From Rhodopirellula sp. (lineage in GTDB: Bacteria; Planctomycetota; Planctomycetia; Pirellulales; Thermoguttaceae): DNA of 64,000 nt. Shown here in pieces: positions 34,527 through 42,483 of the stretch. The stretch covers positions 1 through 64,000 of the forward strand of contig JAAYEH010000305.1 of NCBI GenBank assembly GCA_012728855.1, read 5' to 3'. The translations under genes were made by a program, and so were the position numbers. The notes below the pieces were generated by a model. It did not search any database, was not told the origin of the DNA, and saw nothing but the letters and a program-made list of their open reading frames with translations. Within the stretch, counting starts at the first letter, position 1. Each line of letters opens with the position of its first letter.

Positions 34527-36182
34527 ATGTCACCGCAGTTACCAGGAAGCCGTCGCGCGAACCTTGTCGGCATCTTACTGGCCCTCTGCGGGACATGGTG
34601 CGGATGGCCCGCCAAGGCGCAACTCACCTCGGAGAGTCCGGAGGTAAAGCAGTGCATTGCTCGAGCGGTCGGTTTCCTCGAATCCGGGGCGGCAACCGAC
34701 GCGAGATTGGGGGCATACGCGCTGGCCGGCATGACGTTGATCAAGAATGACGCGCCGCCCAACCATCCCAAGGTTGTCGAGGCGGTGCAGCAGATCCAGC
34801 AGGTTCTCAAAGGAGGCGCAACGCCGGCCAGCTTCGGCGACAACGGCATCTACAGTATCGGCATGTCGACGATCTTCTTGTGTACGCTCGACCCGGATAA
34901 GTACCGTGCCGAGATCACCGCATTGCTTCAGACGCTGCAAGCGGCTCAGAAACCTCACGGCGGCTGGGGTTACCTCCAGAAGCCGACCGGCGACACCTCC
35001 ATGACCCAATACGGCGTGTTGAGCATCTGGGAGGCTCGCCAGGTCGGGTTTGACGTTCCCACTTCCATGATCGAACGAGTCGCCGACTGGTTGTTGCGCA
35101 CGCAAGATCCGTCCGGCGCCTATGGATACCAGGGAATTGTATCCAATAGCGATGCTCTTGTTCCCCAAACGGAAGTCCGAGAGGGAGTTGGCATCGCCGG
35201 CCTGGGCAGCCTTTATATCTGCGCGAACATGCTCGGCATGGACGAACGAGCGATGGCCGAAGAGAAGGCGCGTAAGCTGCCGGCGGCACTGAAGGAAGTT
35301 CAGGAGAAGGATGCGCGGCGGTCGTTGCGAAGCCGGCTCGATCTTCGGCTTTTTCAGGAGGCCAAGAGCCGCGGCAACCGCTGGTTTCAGCAAAACTTTC
35401 GCGTGGATCCACCACTGTTTCCGTTCTATTATCTGTATGCCGTGGAACGCTACTGGAGCGTCCGCGAGTACGTCGAGGGAAATGATTCCCCATCGCCCTC
35501 ATGGTATCAAGACGCCGCTCGATGGCTCATGAAAACCCAAAATGACGACGGCAGTTGGGTGGACAAGGGCACGGTGGCGACGGCCGGCGCGGTTCCCGAT
35601 ACGGCCTTTGGCGCCTTGTTTCTGCTACGTTCCATGAGGAAGAGCATCGAACGGGCAAAGGGGTTCGGGCGCGGAACGCTGGTCGGCGGCCGTGGATTGC
35701 CGAAGGGGGTGAAGGGGGTGACGGATGTGGTTCTGCGGCAAGGGCAGATCGTGGCAAAACCTCTTTCCGGCCCCGCTGAACAACTGATGGCGGCCATCGA
35801 GAACGCGGAGAGCCCCGAGCGCGCCGGCGCCGCGGAGGCGATGGCCGACATCTCCATTGCCGATGCGAGAAAGCTCGTCTCCACGCACGAAGGCAAATTG
35901 CGGCAATTAGTCTCGGGCGGATCGATCGAGGCTCGCCTCGCGGCCGTCCAAGCCCTGGCTCGATCCTACGATCTGGACAACGTGCCGACCTTGATCTATG
36001 CACTGACCGATTCCGATCCCCTGGTGATTCTGGCGGCTCGCGACGGACTTCGACGGATGAGCGGAACGTTCGACACTTTCGGCCCGCCCGATCAATTCAC
36101 CGAAGAAGACGTATGGCGAGCCGTGAGAGAGTGGAAACAGTGGTATCGTACGATCCGGCCGGACGCGGAGTTCGAGGATTGA
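34527..36182 (+). CDS. Exported alpha/alpha-toroid (squalene-cyclase-like) repeat protein with HEAT-like tail
   Basis: Protein of 551 aa. A signal peptide (residues 1-31; NLVGILLALCGTWCGWPAKA) is followed by terpene-cyclase/prenyltransferase-like repeats, seen in HGGWGYLQ, DPSGAYGYQG and NDDGSWVDKG. The last 110 residues look like HEAT/armadillo repeats (AVQALARSYDLDNVPTLIYALTDSDPLV). The cyclase DXDD motif is absent, so it is a structural relative, not a terpene cyclase. ATG 34527 has GCAGGAG upstream. A run of nine G at 34446-34454 lies upstream. It overlaps the next gene by TTGA. Confidence 0.8.
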   Translation: MSPQLPGSRRANLVGILLALCGTWCGWPAKAQLTSESPEVKQCIARAVGFLESGAATDARLGAYALAGMTLIKNDAPPNHPKVVEAVQQIQQVLKGGATPASFGDNGIYSIGMSTIFLCTLDPDKYRAEITALLQTLQAAQKPHGGWGYLQKPTGDTSMTQYGVLSIWEARQVGFDVPTSMIERVADWLLRTQDPSGAYGYQGIVSNSDALVPQTEVREGVGIAGLGSLYICANMLGMDERAMAEEKARKLPAALKEVQEKDARRSLRSRLDLRLFQEAKSRGNRWFQQNFRVDPPLFPFYYLYAVERYWSVREYVEGNDSPSPSWYQDAARWLMKTQNDDGSWVDKGTVATAGAVPDTAFGALFLLRSMRKSIERAKGFGRGTLVGGRGLPKGVKGVTDVVLRQGQIVAKPLSGPAEQLMAAIENAESPERAGAAEAMADISIADARKLVSTHEGKLRQLVSGGSIEARLAAVQALARSYDLDNVPTLIYALTDSDPLVILAARDGLRRMSGTFDTFGPPDQFTEEDVWRAVREWKQWYRTIRPDAEFED

Positions 36183-37807
36183 ACGCCGCAACAAACGCCG
36201 ATTCCGCCCAGCCCCCCTGCAACCGGCAGCCACCGCCACCCCGCCGATCCCTCGTGATCCTGGCGGGCATTGCGGCGGCGTTTCTCTTGCTGCGCGTGCC
36301 GTTGATGTATCGGCAGTACGGCGGAATTGATGAGGAATGGTACGCCGTGCCGGGTTGGACTGTCGCCCAGGAAGGCATTCCTCGCATCCCCTATACCCCA
36401 TCGCGGCAAGCGAATTGGATCTACTATCGAGCGGACGAGGCCCTCTTTGCCTTGCCGCCGGGCTATTTCTACTGGCAGGCGCCCTTCTTCCTGTTGCTGC
36501 CCGCCGGCTACGGCACCGCCCGACTGGCCTCCGGCGTAGCGGGCCTGATCGCCGTGTGGCTCGTTTATTGTCTGGGCCGAGCGTTTTATCGGGATGAGGC
36601 GGCCGGTCTTTGGGGGGCCGGGCTCTATTCGCTTTCACGAACGTTCTATTTCCCGGCGCAAACCGCGCGGCCCGACATGCTCTGCGGCGCCTTGGGCCTG
36701 GCCGCTGTGCTGGCCATGTGGCGTTGGCAGATCGGCGGCCGATGGCGGTACCTGGTAACGGCGGGCATATTGCTGGGGCTCGCTGCCCTGACGCACCCGT
36801 TCGCCGCGGCGTTGGCGGTGCAACTGGGCGTGTGGGCCCTCATCGCCGGGCGAGGTTTTCGGGGCCGCCTCGGGGCTGTGGCGATCCTGATCGTTTGCAC
36901 GCTTGGTGTTCTCGCCCTGTGGCTGCCTCTGATCTTCGCGTATCCGGACGCATTTCAGGGTCAGTTCTTTACGAACGTTCTCGATCGGTCCGGACCGGGG
37001 GTACTCCAGCGATTCGTCTTCCCCTGGTCATCGCTGGCGAGTCAGGCGGCGGTCATCGTGGAGCGAGCCATGCCCCTACAAGCGGGACTTATGTTCTTCG
37101 GACTTGTGGGAGCAACGCTCATCGACCTCCGCCGCCGCCAGCGGGGGCCAATTGTTGCTTTGGCACTCACCTGGTCGGGAATCTATACGCTTGCCACATT
37201 TGCAGGAGTTCACCCGGGAAAGGGCTACTGGTGCTATCCCGCGGCACTGATGTTCCTCTGCGTTGGCCGTACGATTACGGTTGTTTCGCGCCGCGAGATG
37301 ATGTCTCTGCGGCGGCCGCTCTGGCAGGCGGGGATCGGCCTCTTGGCCGCTCTCGCGATGATTCCCGGCTCCGGCCTTCGCACCTGGGCGGCCCACGTTC
37401 GGAACTGGTCGGACATCCGCTACAACAGCCCACGCTTCGTAGAGACGATGCTGCGAGATCTTCCCCATGATGCCCGATTGACGGTCGACCGCGCCTATGT
37501 ATTCGACATCTATCTGGCCGGGCGACCGACGATTCTAGCGCTGAGCGAGCCCTTGTTCTTCGAGGGAGCCGATTTCCCGTACGACTATCTCATCGTGGGG
37601 CCGTTTGGCCTGGAAATCGACACTGCCGAGAAGCTCGGGGGCGAGTTCCTCCGCGCCTATGGAACCCGCGCGGACTTCTTCGCCTGCTACGCGGAGATCT
37701 ATACTCCGGCACCACGAACCAAGGCGCGCGACTCCACAGCAGCCGGGCTACTGCCGAGCAGCCGAGCCGCTGCCGCTAGTCACCGCCGGCAACAGGCCCT
37801 TCGATGA
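36179..37807 (+). CDS. GT39-like integral-membrane glycosyltransferase (paralogue 1)
   Basis: Polytopic protein of about 542 aa. Helix 1 is LVILAGIAAAFLLLRVPLM, followed by the catalytic-type loop RQYGGIDEEWYAVPG with the acidic pair, then IPRIPYTPSRQ and RADEALFALPPGYFYWQ. It is clearly homologous through its length to the gene at 40810, which contains a repeat insertion that this one lacks. Start is probably TTG 36179, giving a TTGA overlap with the previous stop; an ATG at 36113 lies 70 bases inside the previous gene. Substrate unknown. Confidence 0.83.
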   Translation: MNAATNADSAQPPCNRQPPPPRRSLVILAGIAAAFLLLRVPLMYRQYGGIDEEWYAVPGWTVAQEGIPRIPYTPSRQANWIYYRADEALFALPPGYFYWQAPFFLLLPAGYGTARLASGVAGLIAVWLVYCLGRAFYRDEAAGLWGAGLYSLSRTFYFPAQTARPDMLCGALGLAAVLAMWRWQIGGRWRYLVTAGILLGLAALTHPFAAALAVQLGVWALIAGRGFRGRLGAVAILIVCTLGVLALWLPLIFAYPDAFQGQFFTNVLDRSGPGVLQRFVFPWSSLASQAAVIVERAMPLQAGLMFFGLVGATLIDLRRRQRGPIVALALTWSGIYTLATFAGVHPGKGYWCYPAALMFLCVGRTITVVSRREMMSLRRPLWQAGIGLLAALAMIPGSGLRTWAAHVRNWSDIRYNSPRFVETMLRDLPHDARLTVDRAYVFDIYLAGRPTILALSEPLFFEGADFPYDYLIVGPFGLEIDTAEKLGGEFLRAYGTRADFFACYAEIYTPAPRTKARDSTAAGLLPSSRAAAASHRRQQALR

Positions 37808-39536
37808 CCACGTAGCATTCGTTTTGGAAGACGATCTTGTCCTCGTATCGCGTCAGCAAGCGATCGATCGATGCTTCGTCCGGGATCCGCCATGGCCGGT
37901 CCCCGATCTGGTACGGACCGAGGATCACGAAGGCTCGGCCATCGCGAGTCCGGCGGTCCCACTCGTAGCGATCCATCAGAAAGAAGACCCGCCCGGTCAA
38001 AGGAGGCAACTCGGCGACCAAGAAACGGCCCAGATAGTAAATGCGATCTTCGTCTCGAACCTCGCGTTGCAGGAAGTTGACCACCTCTTGCTGGGCGTCC
38101 CTCTGGAAGACGGGCGAAAAGGCGAGGGATTGCAGCGGCCGGTAGAACGGTTCGTACCAGCGGAGCACTCGTTCGTACTGAAGCCGCGGCGACACTTCTG
38201 TTGAAGCATAGTCAAAACCCGTCAGGTTCCCTACCGCCAGTAGCAAAACCAAACCGGCCAGAAGGCTCCGCCGCCTCCAAGGCAGCAAGCCGCGCAGGGC
38301 TGTGGCGAGTGCGATGGAAATCAAGAGGATGATCAAGATCAGCGCGTCCCACGCATGGCGCGTGAAGATCGACGGCGTGAGAAACGTAAACCACGTCAAG
38401 ACCAGCATCACCTTGACGGCGCAGACTTCGAGGACCGTGCCGACAACCCTGCTACGCAGCGACATCTTCGCGGCTTGCGGGTTTCGAAAGGCAAAAACCG
38501 TCGCCCCGGTCGCGAGCGGCCAGGCCAGCACGGCGATTTTCAAGCCGATCGTCTTCAGTATGCCGAGCTTGACTCTGGCCACCTCAAGACGGTTTTGGAG
38601 ATCGGAACCGAGACCGCTGCCGCCGCTGAGGAAGACCAGCATGTAGTCTGCCGTGTTCGCAAAGTAGCCATGAAGGCCAAAGCGGTTGACCAGAACGGCA
38701 AATCGGTAGATTTCGAACGCCATCACCGGCAGGAGGAATCCGGCGGCAATCAGCGCCAAGCCGAGGCAAGCCTTTTTCCGCGTTGCTGAGCTGCCGACGA
38801 TCGACCAACCCACGTGCAAAACGACCGCAGCCGAGGAAATCAAGAACAAGCTCTTCGTCAGGTAGGCCAGCCCCAGCAACAGCCCGGCCACTACCCAGAG
38901 TGCTCTCTGCCGTTCGGCGGCGAAAGCGTAGCCGTAGGCGCAGACGGCGAGCAGAGAATACAGCAGCGCCAAGTGCTCCGAGTATGCCTCGTAAGCGAAA
39001 TTGAACGTCAGCGGAGGCAACGCCCAGAGCCACAGTTGCAGCAGAAGAACCGCTCCGTAGCCGCCGCGCACGTAGGCCAATGCGGACAACAACGCCAACA
39101 GGCAGAACATCGCACTCAGCGGCAACAGCCGGTATTGCCACCAGCCGACGCCGAACAGTCTCAGAACCAGCGCCTCGGGCACGATGAAGCCCGGTCCTAC
39201 GGTCACTCCGGCCGGGAAGTACGTGAAGCCTTCGTCATCCTGCACGGTGGGCCGGTTGTGACAACCCGTCCCCCGGCCGATCGGTTCATTCGACAACGCG
39301 ACGTTGGTGCTCGAAGCATAAATCCCGCGCTCGGCCAGATTCCTCGCCGTGCCGAAGTACCAGCCGCTGTCGTGCTCGATACCGCCCTGCCTCGACGCAA
39401 AGACCGCGTAACGGTAGATCTGAAACGCAGGCATCGCCAACAGGACAAGAGCCAGCAGCACGGTGCGACAGCGCGGAATTCTTGCTGCAGGATTCCGCGG
39501 ATCGGCGGAGTTCGAGGAACGTGATGGATCGATCAT
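37776..39536 (-). CDS. Polytopic membrane protein, GT39/ArnT-like
   Basis: Protein of 586 aa with 10-12 hydrophobic helices and a soluble C-terminal domain of about 150 residues. The first loop after helix 1 has GIEHDSGWYFGTARNLAERGIY, resembling the acidic-residue loop of GT39 and related lipid-sugar transferases. Similarity to the other GT39-like proteins here is weak. It is convergent with paralogue 1, and the stop regions overlap by 32 bases. Sugar and acceptor unknown. Confidence 0.75.
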   Translation of the reverse strand: MIDPSRSSNSADPRNPAARIPRCRTVLLALVLLAMPAFQIYRYAVFASRQGGIEHDSGWYFGTARNLAERGIYASSTNVALSNEPIGRGTGCHNRPTVQDDEGFTYFPAGVTVGPGFIVPEALVLRLFGVGWWQYRLLPLSAMFCLLALLSALAYVRGGYGAVLLLQLWLWALPPLTFNFAYEAYSEHLALLYSLLAVCAYGYAFAAERQRALWVVAGLLLGLAYLTKSLFLISSAAVVLHVGWSIVGSSATRKKACLGLALIAAGFLLPVMAFEIYRFAVLVNRFGLHGYFANTADYMLVFLSGGSGLGSDLQNRLEVARVKLGILKTIGLKIAVLAWPLATGATVFAFRNPQAAKMSLRSRVVGTVLEVCAVKVMLVLTWFTFLTPSIFTRHAWDALILIILLISIALATALRGLLPWRRRSLLAGLVLLLAVGNLTGFDYASTEVSPRLQYERVLRWYEPFYRPLQSLAFSPVFQRDAQQEVVNFLQREVRDEDRIYYLGRFLVAELPPLTGRVFFLMDRYEWDRRTRDGRAFVILGPYQIGDRPWRIPDEASIDRLLTRYEDKIVFQNECYVVIEGPVAGGD

Positions 39537-39563
39537 ACGAAGCTGTCAACTCGGCCTGCATCG

Positions 39564-40550
39564 CTAGACGCGTCGTGTACAGAGCCACCGGTGGCTGTCG
39601 ACGAAATACCGCCAATCGCGGATCGGCAGAAACTGGGCGTTGCTGCGCGACTGCGTTACAAAGAGGACAAACATCATCGCCAGGGAGAACAGATTCATCA
39701 GCAGCAGCGCAAGAATGCCTGCCGCGGTAGTCGCCCAGCCGGGAATGGCGGCGGATGTGAAGAGGCGGACGTAGACGACCGCGACCAGCCCGCTCGTCAA
39801 CAGCAGCATCAGGACGCCGAGCACCATCAAGATTCGTACTCCGACCGTATCTCCGAACACGGAAATCGCACTGAGACCATGCACGACCAAAGCGACCGGA
39901 TTCATGTGCGAACGGCCGTGCAACCGCCGCCCCCGGTCGACCGAGAGGGTCGCCACCGGCAGCCGAGCATGGAAAACCGCGGCGGCATAGTGGTTCCAGA
40001 TCTCGGAGACGCTCATCAACCGACCGAGAAGTGAAAACGGAACAACGCTGAAATTCCCTACCTCGAGCGTCCTCCCGGTCAGCAGATAGTGGACGAACCG
40101 GTAGGCCCGGTAGCCCATTCGGAACCACAACGGTTCGCTCCGCTTTCCCCGCTGGGCGAAAACGATCACCGGAGAGGTGGATTGCCTGCCGTGGTCGAGC
40201 AATTTCGAGATCGCCTCGGGGAGATCCTCGCCGTCGCCGTCCATCACCACGACTTCGCGGCAGGGAACCTTATCGAAGATAAAGGCCAACCCCAAGGCAA
40301 TGGCACGCTGATGGCCCACGTTTCGCCGCAAGCGAACCAGGACGACGCCCTCCAAATCCCGCGGTTCGAATGGCAGTTTCTCGGGCGGATCGTTGGTGGA
40401 ACCGTCATCGACGAGCACAACGGTGACTCGATCGGAAAATTCCGCGGCAAGCTCGTCCAGGCAGCGAATGACGATTGCCGCCGAAGGCCAATCATTGAAT
40501 ACGGGAATGCAGATCACCACGCGTGCGCCGGCGGCCGGCTGATCGGACAT
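39564..40550 (-). CDS. Membrane-bound family 2 glycosyltransferase (GtrB/DPM1-like)
   Basis: Protein of 328 aa. The GT-A domain has VVICIPVFNDW, VVLVDDGSTND and the metal site VVMDGDGEDLPE. Two hydrophobic helices at the C terminus (GVRILMVLGVLMLLLTSGL and ATTAAGILALLLMNLFSLAM) are the build of GtrB/dolichol-phosphate-mannose-synthase relatives that make polyprenyl-phosphate sugars. Such donors are what the neighbouring GT39-like enzymes use, so they may work together. Start is uncertain: ATG 40550 is near the domain, ATG 40610 is an alternative. Confidence 0.85.
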   Translation of the reverse strand: MSDQPAAGARVVICIPVFNDWPSAAIVIRCLDELAAEFSDRVTVVLVDDGSTNDPPEKLPFEPRDLEGVVLVRLRRNVGHQRAIALGLAFIFDKVPCREVVVMDGDGEDLPEAISKLLDHGRQSTSPVIVFAQRGKRSEPLWFRMGYRAYRFVHYLLTGRTLEVGNFSVVPFSLLGRLMSVSEIWNHYAAAVFHARLPVATLSVDRGRRLHGRSHMNPVALVVHGLSAISVFGDTVGVRILMVLGVLMLLLTSGLVAVVYVRLFTSAAIPGWATTAAGILALLLMNLFSLAMMFVLFVTQSRSNAQFLPIRDWRYFVDSHRWLCTRRV

Positions 40551-40809
40551 CAGCGGTGGCTCTGCCGCGTCGGGCAATCGGACCGTGAAACCGTGGCTGC
40601 CGAAATCCATGGACCGAGTGCCTGGCCCCGCTGTCAAAATGACCACGAAAGCAACCGATTGGAGCAGAAACGGCCGGTCCGCAGGCCGGCAGGAGCGTCT
40701 CTTTTCGAGATTTTAACTCGCCCCAGGTGCATGGGGAAGAGAAAAACGCCAAGCGGGGAAGGCCCGGCCCAGGTAGCCGCCGTTGCGGCGGCAAAGTTAG
40801 AATGGGGGG

Positions 40810-42483
40810 ATGGGCATCGACACCGATTCACCGCCTGCGGATGATCCTGCTCCCTCAGGGCGGACGGATTACTGTTTCTTGGCGCTGTTTTGCGTACTCT
40901 TCCTCGGATTCCGCACGCCGCTCTTATACCGCCAGGCTGGGGGGATGGATGAAGCCGACTATGCGGTTCCCGGCTGCACGATACTGCAAGAAGGAATCCC
41001 GCGAATCCCCTACAACCCAAGCCGCAACACGGCAGGCTACTTCTATCGTGCCGATGAGGCGTTGTTCCTCCTCCCCCCGCTGTACTTCTACTGGCAGGCG
41101 GCATTCTATACCGTCTTGCCGCCCGGTTACGGCACGGCGCGGCTGGCGTCGGCGGTGGCAGCGGTTCTGGCCATTGTGTTGATCTATTTTCTCGGGCGCC
41201 GGCTGACCGGCGACCGCGCGGTGGCGCTTTGGGGAGCGGGTCTTTTTTCGATTTCGCGCGTCTGTTTTTTTCCCGCCATGTCGGCACGTCCGGACATGCT
41301 TTGCGGAATGATCGGTCTGGCCGCCGTGGCCGCTTTTCTCCGTTGGCGCGACACCGCCCGCTACGGTTGGCTGTTGGCAACCTCGCTACTTCTCGGCTTG
41401 GGCGGGCTCACCCATCCCTTTGCGCTGGTATACGCGATCCAGATCGGTGTCGGGGTCGTGCTCTGCGGGGGCCCTCTGTCGCGTCGGTTTCGAGACCTGG
41501 GCGTTCTGGTGACCGGCGCCGGCCTCGTCTTCTCGCTGTGGCTGATTCTGATCGTGCCGCGATACGAGGTGTTTCGAATTCAGTTTTTCAACAACGTGCT
41601 AGCTCGCTCCGGGCCGGGGTTGCTGGAGCGGTGCCTCTGGCCGTGGGAAGCGATTGCCTGGCAGACGCGGTTGATTTTGGAACATGCGGGACCGTTGCAG
41701 GTCGGTCTGATGTTCGGCGGCTTGCTGGCGGCGACCGTGTTCGCCAAACGAGAAGGGGTCGGGAGTCTTTTTCCGTATCGGCCCCACCGCCGCCGAATAA
41801 GTCCGGCCCGGTCTGCGGCCGATACGGAAAAAGACTCCCGACCCCCTTGTGCCCCCGGCATGGCCGCGTTGCTCGCGCTGTCGTGGTCGAGCGTGTACCT
41901 GTTGGTCGCCTGCCAAGGCATGCACTCGTCCAAGGGCTACTGGTGTTATCCCGGCGCGTGGATGTTTCTTTGCGTCGGCTGGTGCGTCGTCCGAATTGGC
42001 CGAAAAGGGCGGCAAGTCGGTCAACGTCATCGCTTCTCTCCCCGGGCCTGGCGCTGGGCGGAAGCACTGGGCGCCGCCGGTCTGTTGCTGCTGATGCTGC
42101 CCGGTTCGGGCATTCGAGCATTGGCGGCCCACGTTGTGTACTGGGAGCGGCCGTCGTACCGTGCCGGCCAGTTCACCGAAAGATTGCTGGCGGAAGTGCC
42201 TCGTGATGCACGGGTTGTGGTCGACACCGCTTACGCTTTGCCATTCTATCTGGACGGGCGCTCGGTCATTCTTGCCGGCTGCTACGATCTTCGCGCGCCC
42301 GAGGATTACTTGCCTTACGACTACTACATCGCCGGACCGGAGTCGCTCGACAAGGGATTTCCAGGCAAACTGGGGGCGCGACGGATTAAGCGATTTGGCG
42401 ACCCCGACGATGTTTTCGCCTGTTACGCCGAACTCTACGAACCGCCTGGAACCACGGAACCCTCGACCGGGAAAAACCGATGA
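40810..42483 (+). CDS. GT39-like integral-membrane glycosyltransferase (paralogue 2) with repeat insertion
   Basis: Protein of 557 aa, paralogue of the gene at 36179. RQAGGMDEADYAVPG, IPRIPYNPSRN, RADEALFLLPPLYFYWQ and HSSKGYWCYPGAWMFLCVG line up with its relative. Between a helix ending near VFAKRE and the next helix starting MAALLALSW it has about 30 extra, arginine-rich hydrophilic residues. These are encoded by the family A palindrome at 41755-41845 and are absent from paralogue 1. The frame stays open, so the gene may still be functional. Its stop overlaps the next start by four bases. Confidence 0.85.
   Translation: MGIDTDSPPADDPAPSGRTDYCFLALFCVLFLGFRTPLLYRQAGGMDEADYAVPGCTILQEGIPRIPYNPSRNTAGYFYRADEALFLLPPLYFYWQAAFYTVLPPGYGTARLASAVAAVLAIVLIYFLGRRLTGDRAVALWGAGLFSISRVCFFPAMSARPDMLCGMIGLAAVAAFLRWRDTARYGWLLATSLLLGLGGLTHPFALVYAIQIGVGVVLCGGPLSRRFRDLGVLVTGAGLVFSLWLILIVPRYEVFRIQFFNNVLARSGPGLLERCLWPWEAIAWQTRLILEHAGPLQVGLMFGGLLAATVFAKREGVGSLFPYRPHRRRISPARSAADTEKDSRPPCAPGMAALLALSWSSVYLLVACQGMHSSKGYWCYPGAWMFLCVGWCVVRIGRKGRQVGQRHRFSPRAWRWAEALGAAGLLLLMLPGSGIRALAAHVVYWERPSYRAGQFTERLLAEVPRDARVVVDTAYALPFYLDGRSVILAGCYDLRAPEDYLPYDYYIAGPESLDKGFPGKLGARRIKRFGDPDDVFACYAELYEPPGTTEPSTGKNR
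41755..41845. repeat. Palindromic repeat, family A (copy A4), inside a coding sequence
   Basis: Exact 29-base arms at 41755-41783 and 41817-41845, starting GGGGTCGGGAGTCTTTTTCC, with a 33-base centre. It lies wholly within the gene at 40810-42483 and is read without a stop, adding a hydrophilic stretch beginning GVGSLFPYRP and ending TEKDSRP. Confidence 0.93.
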
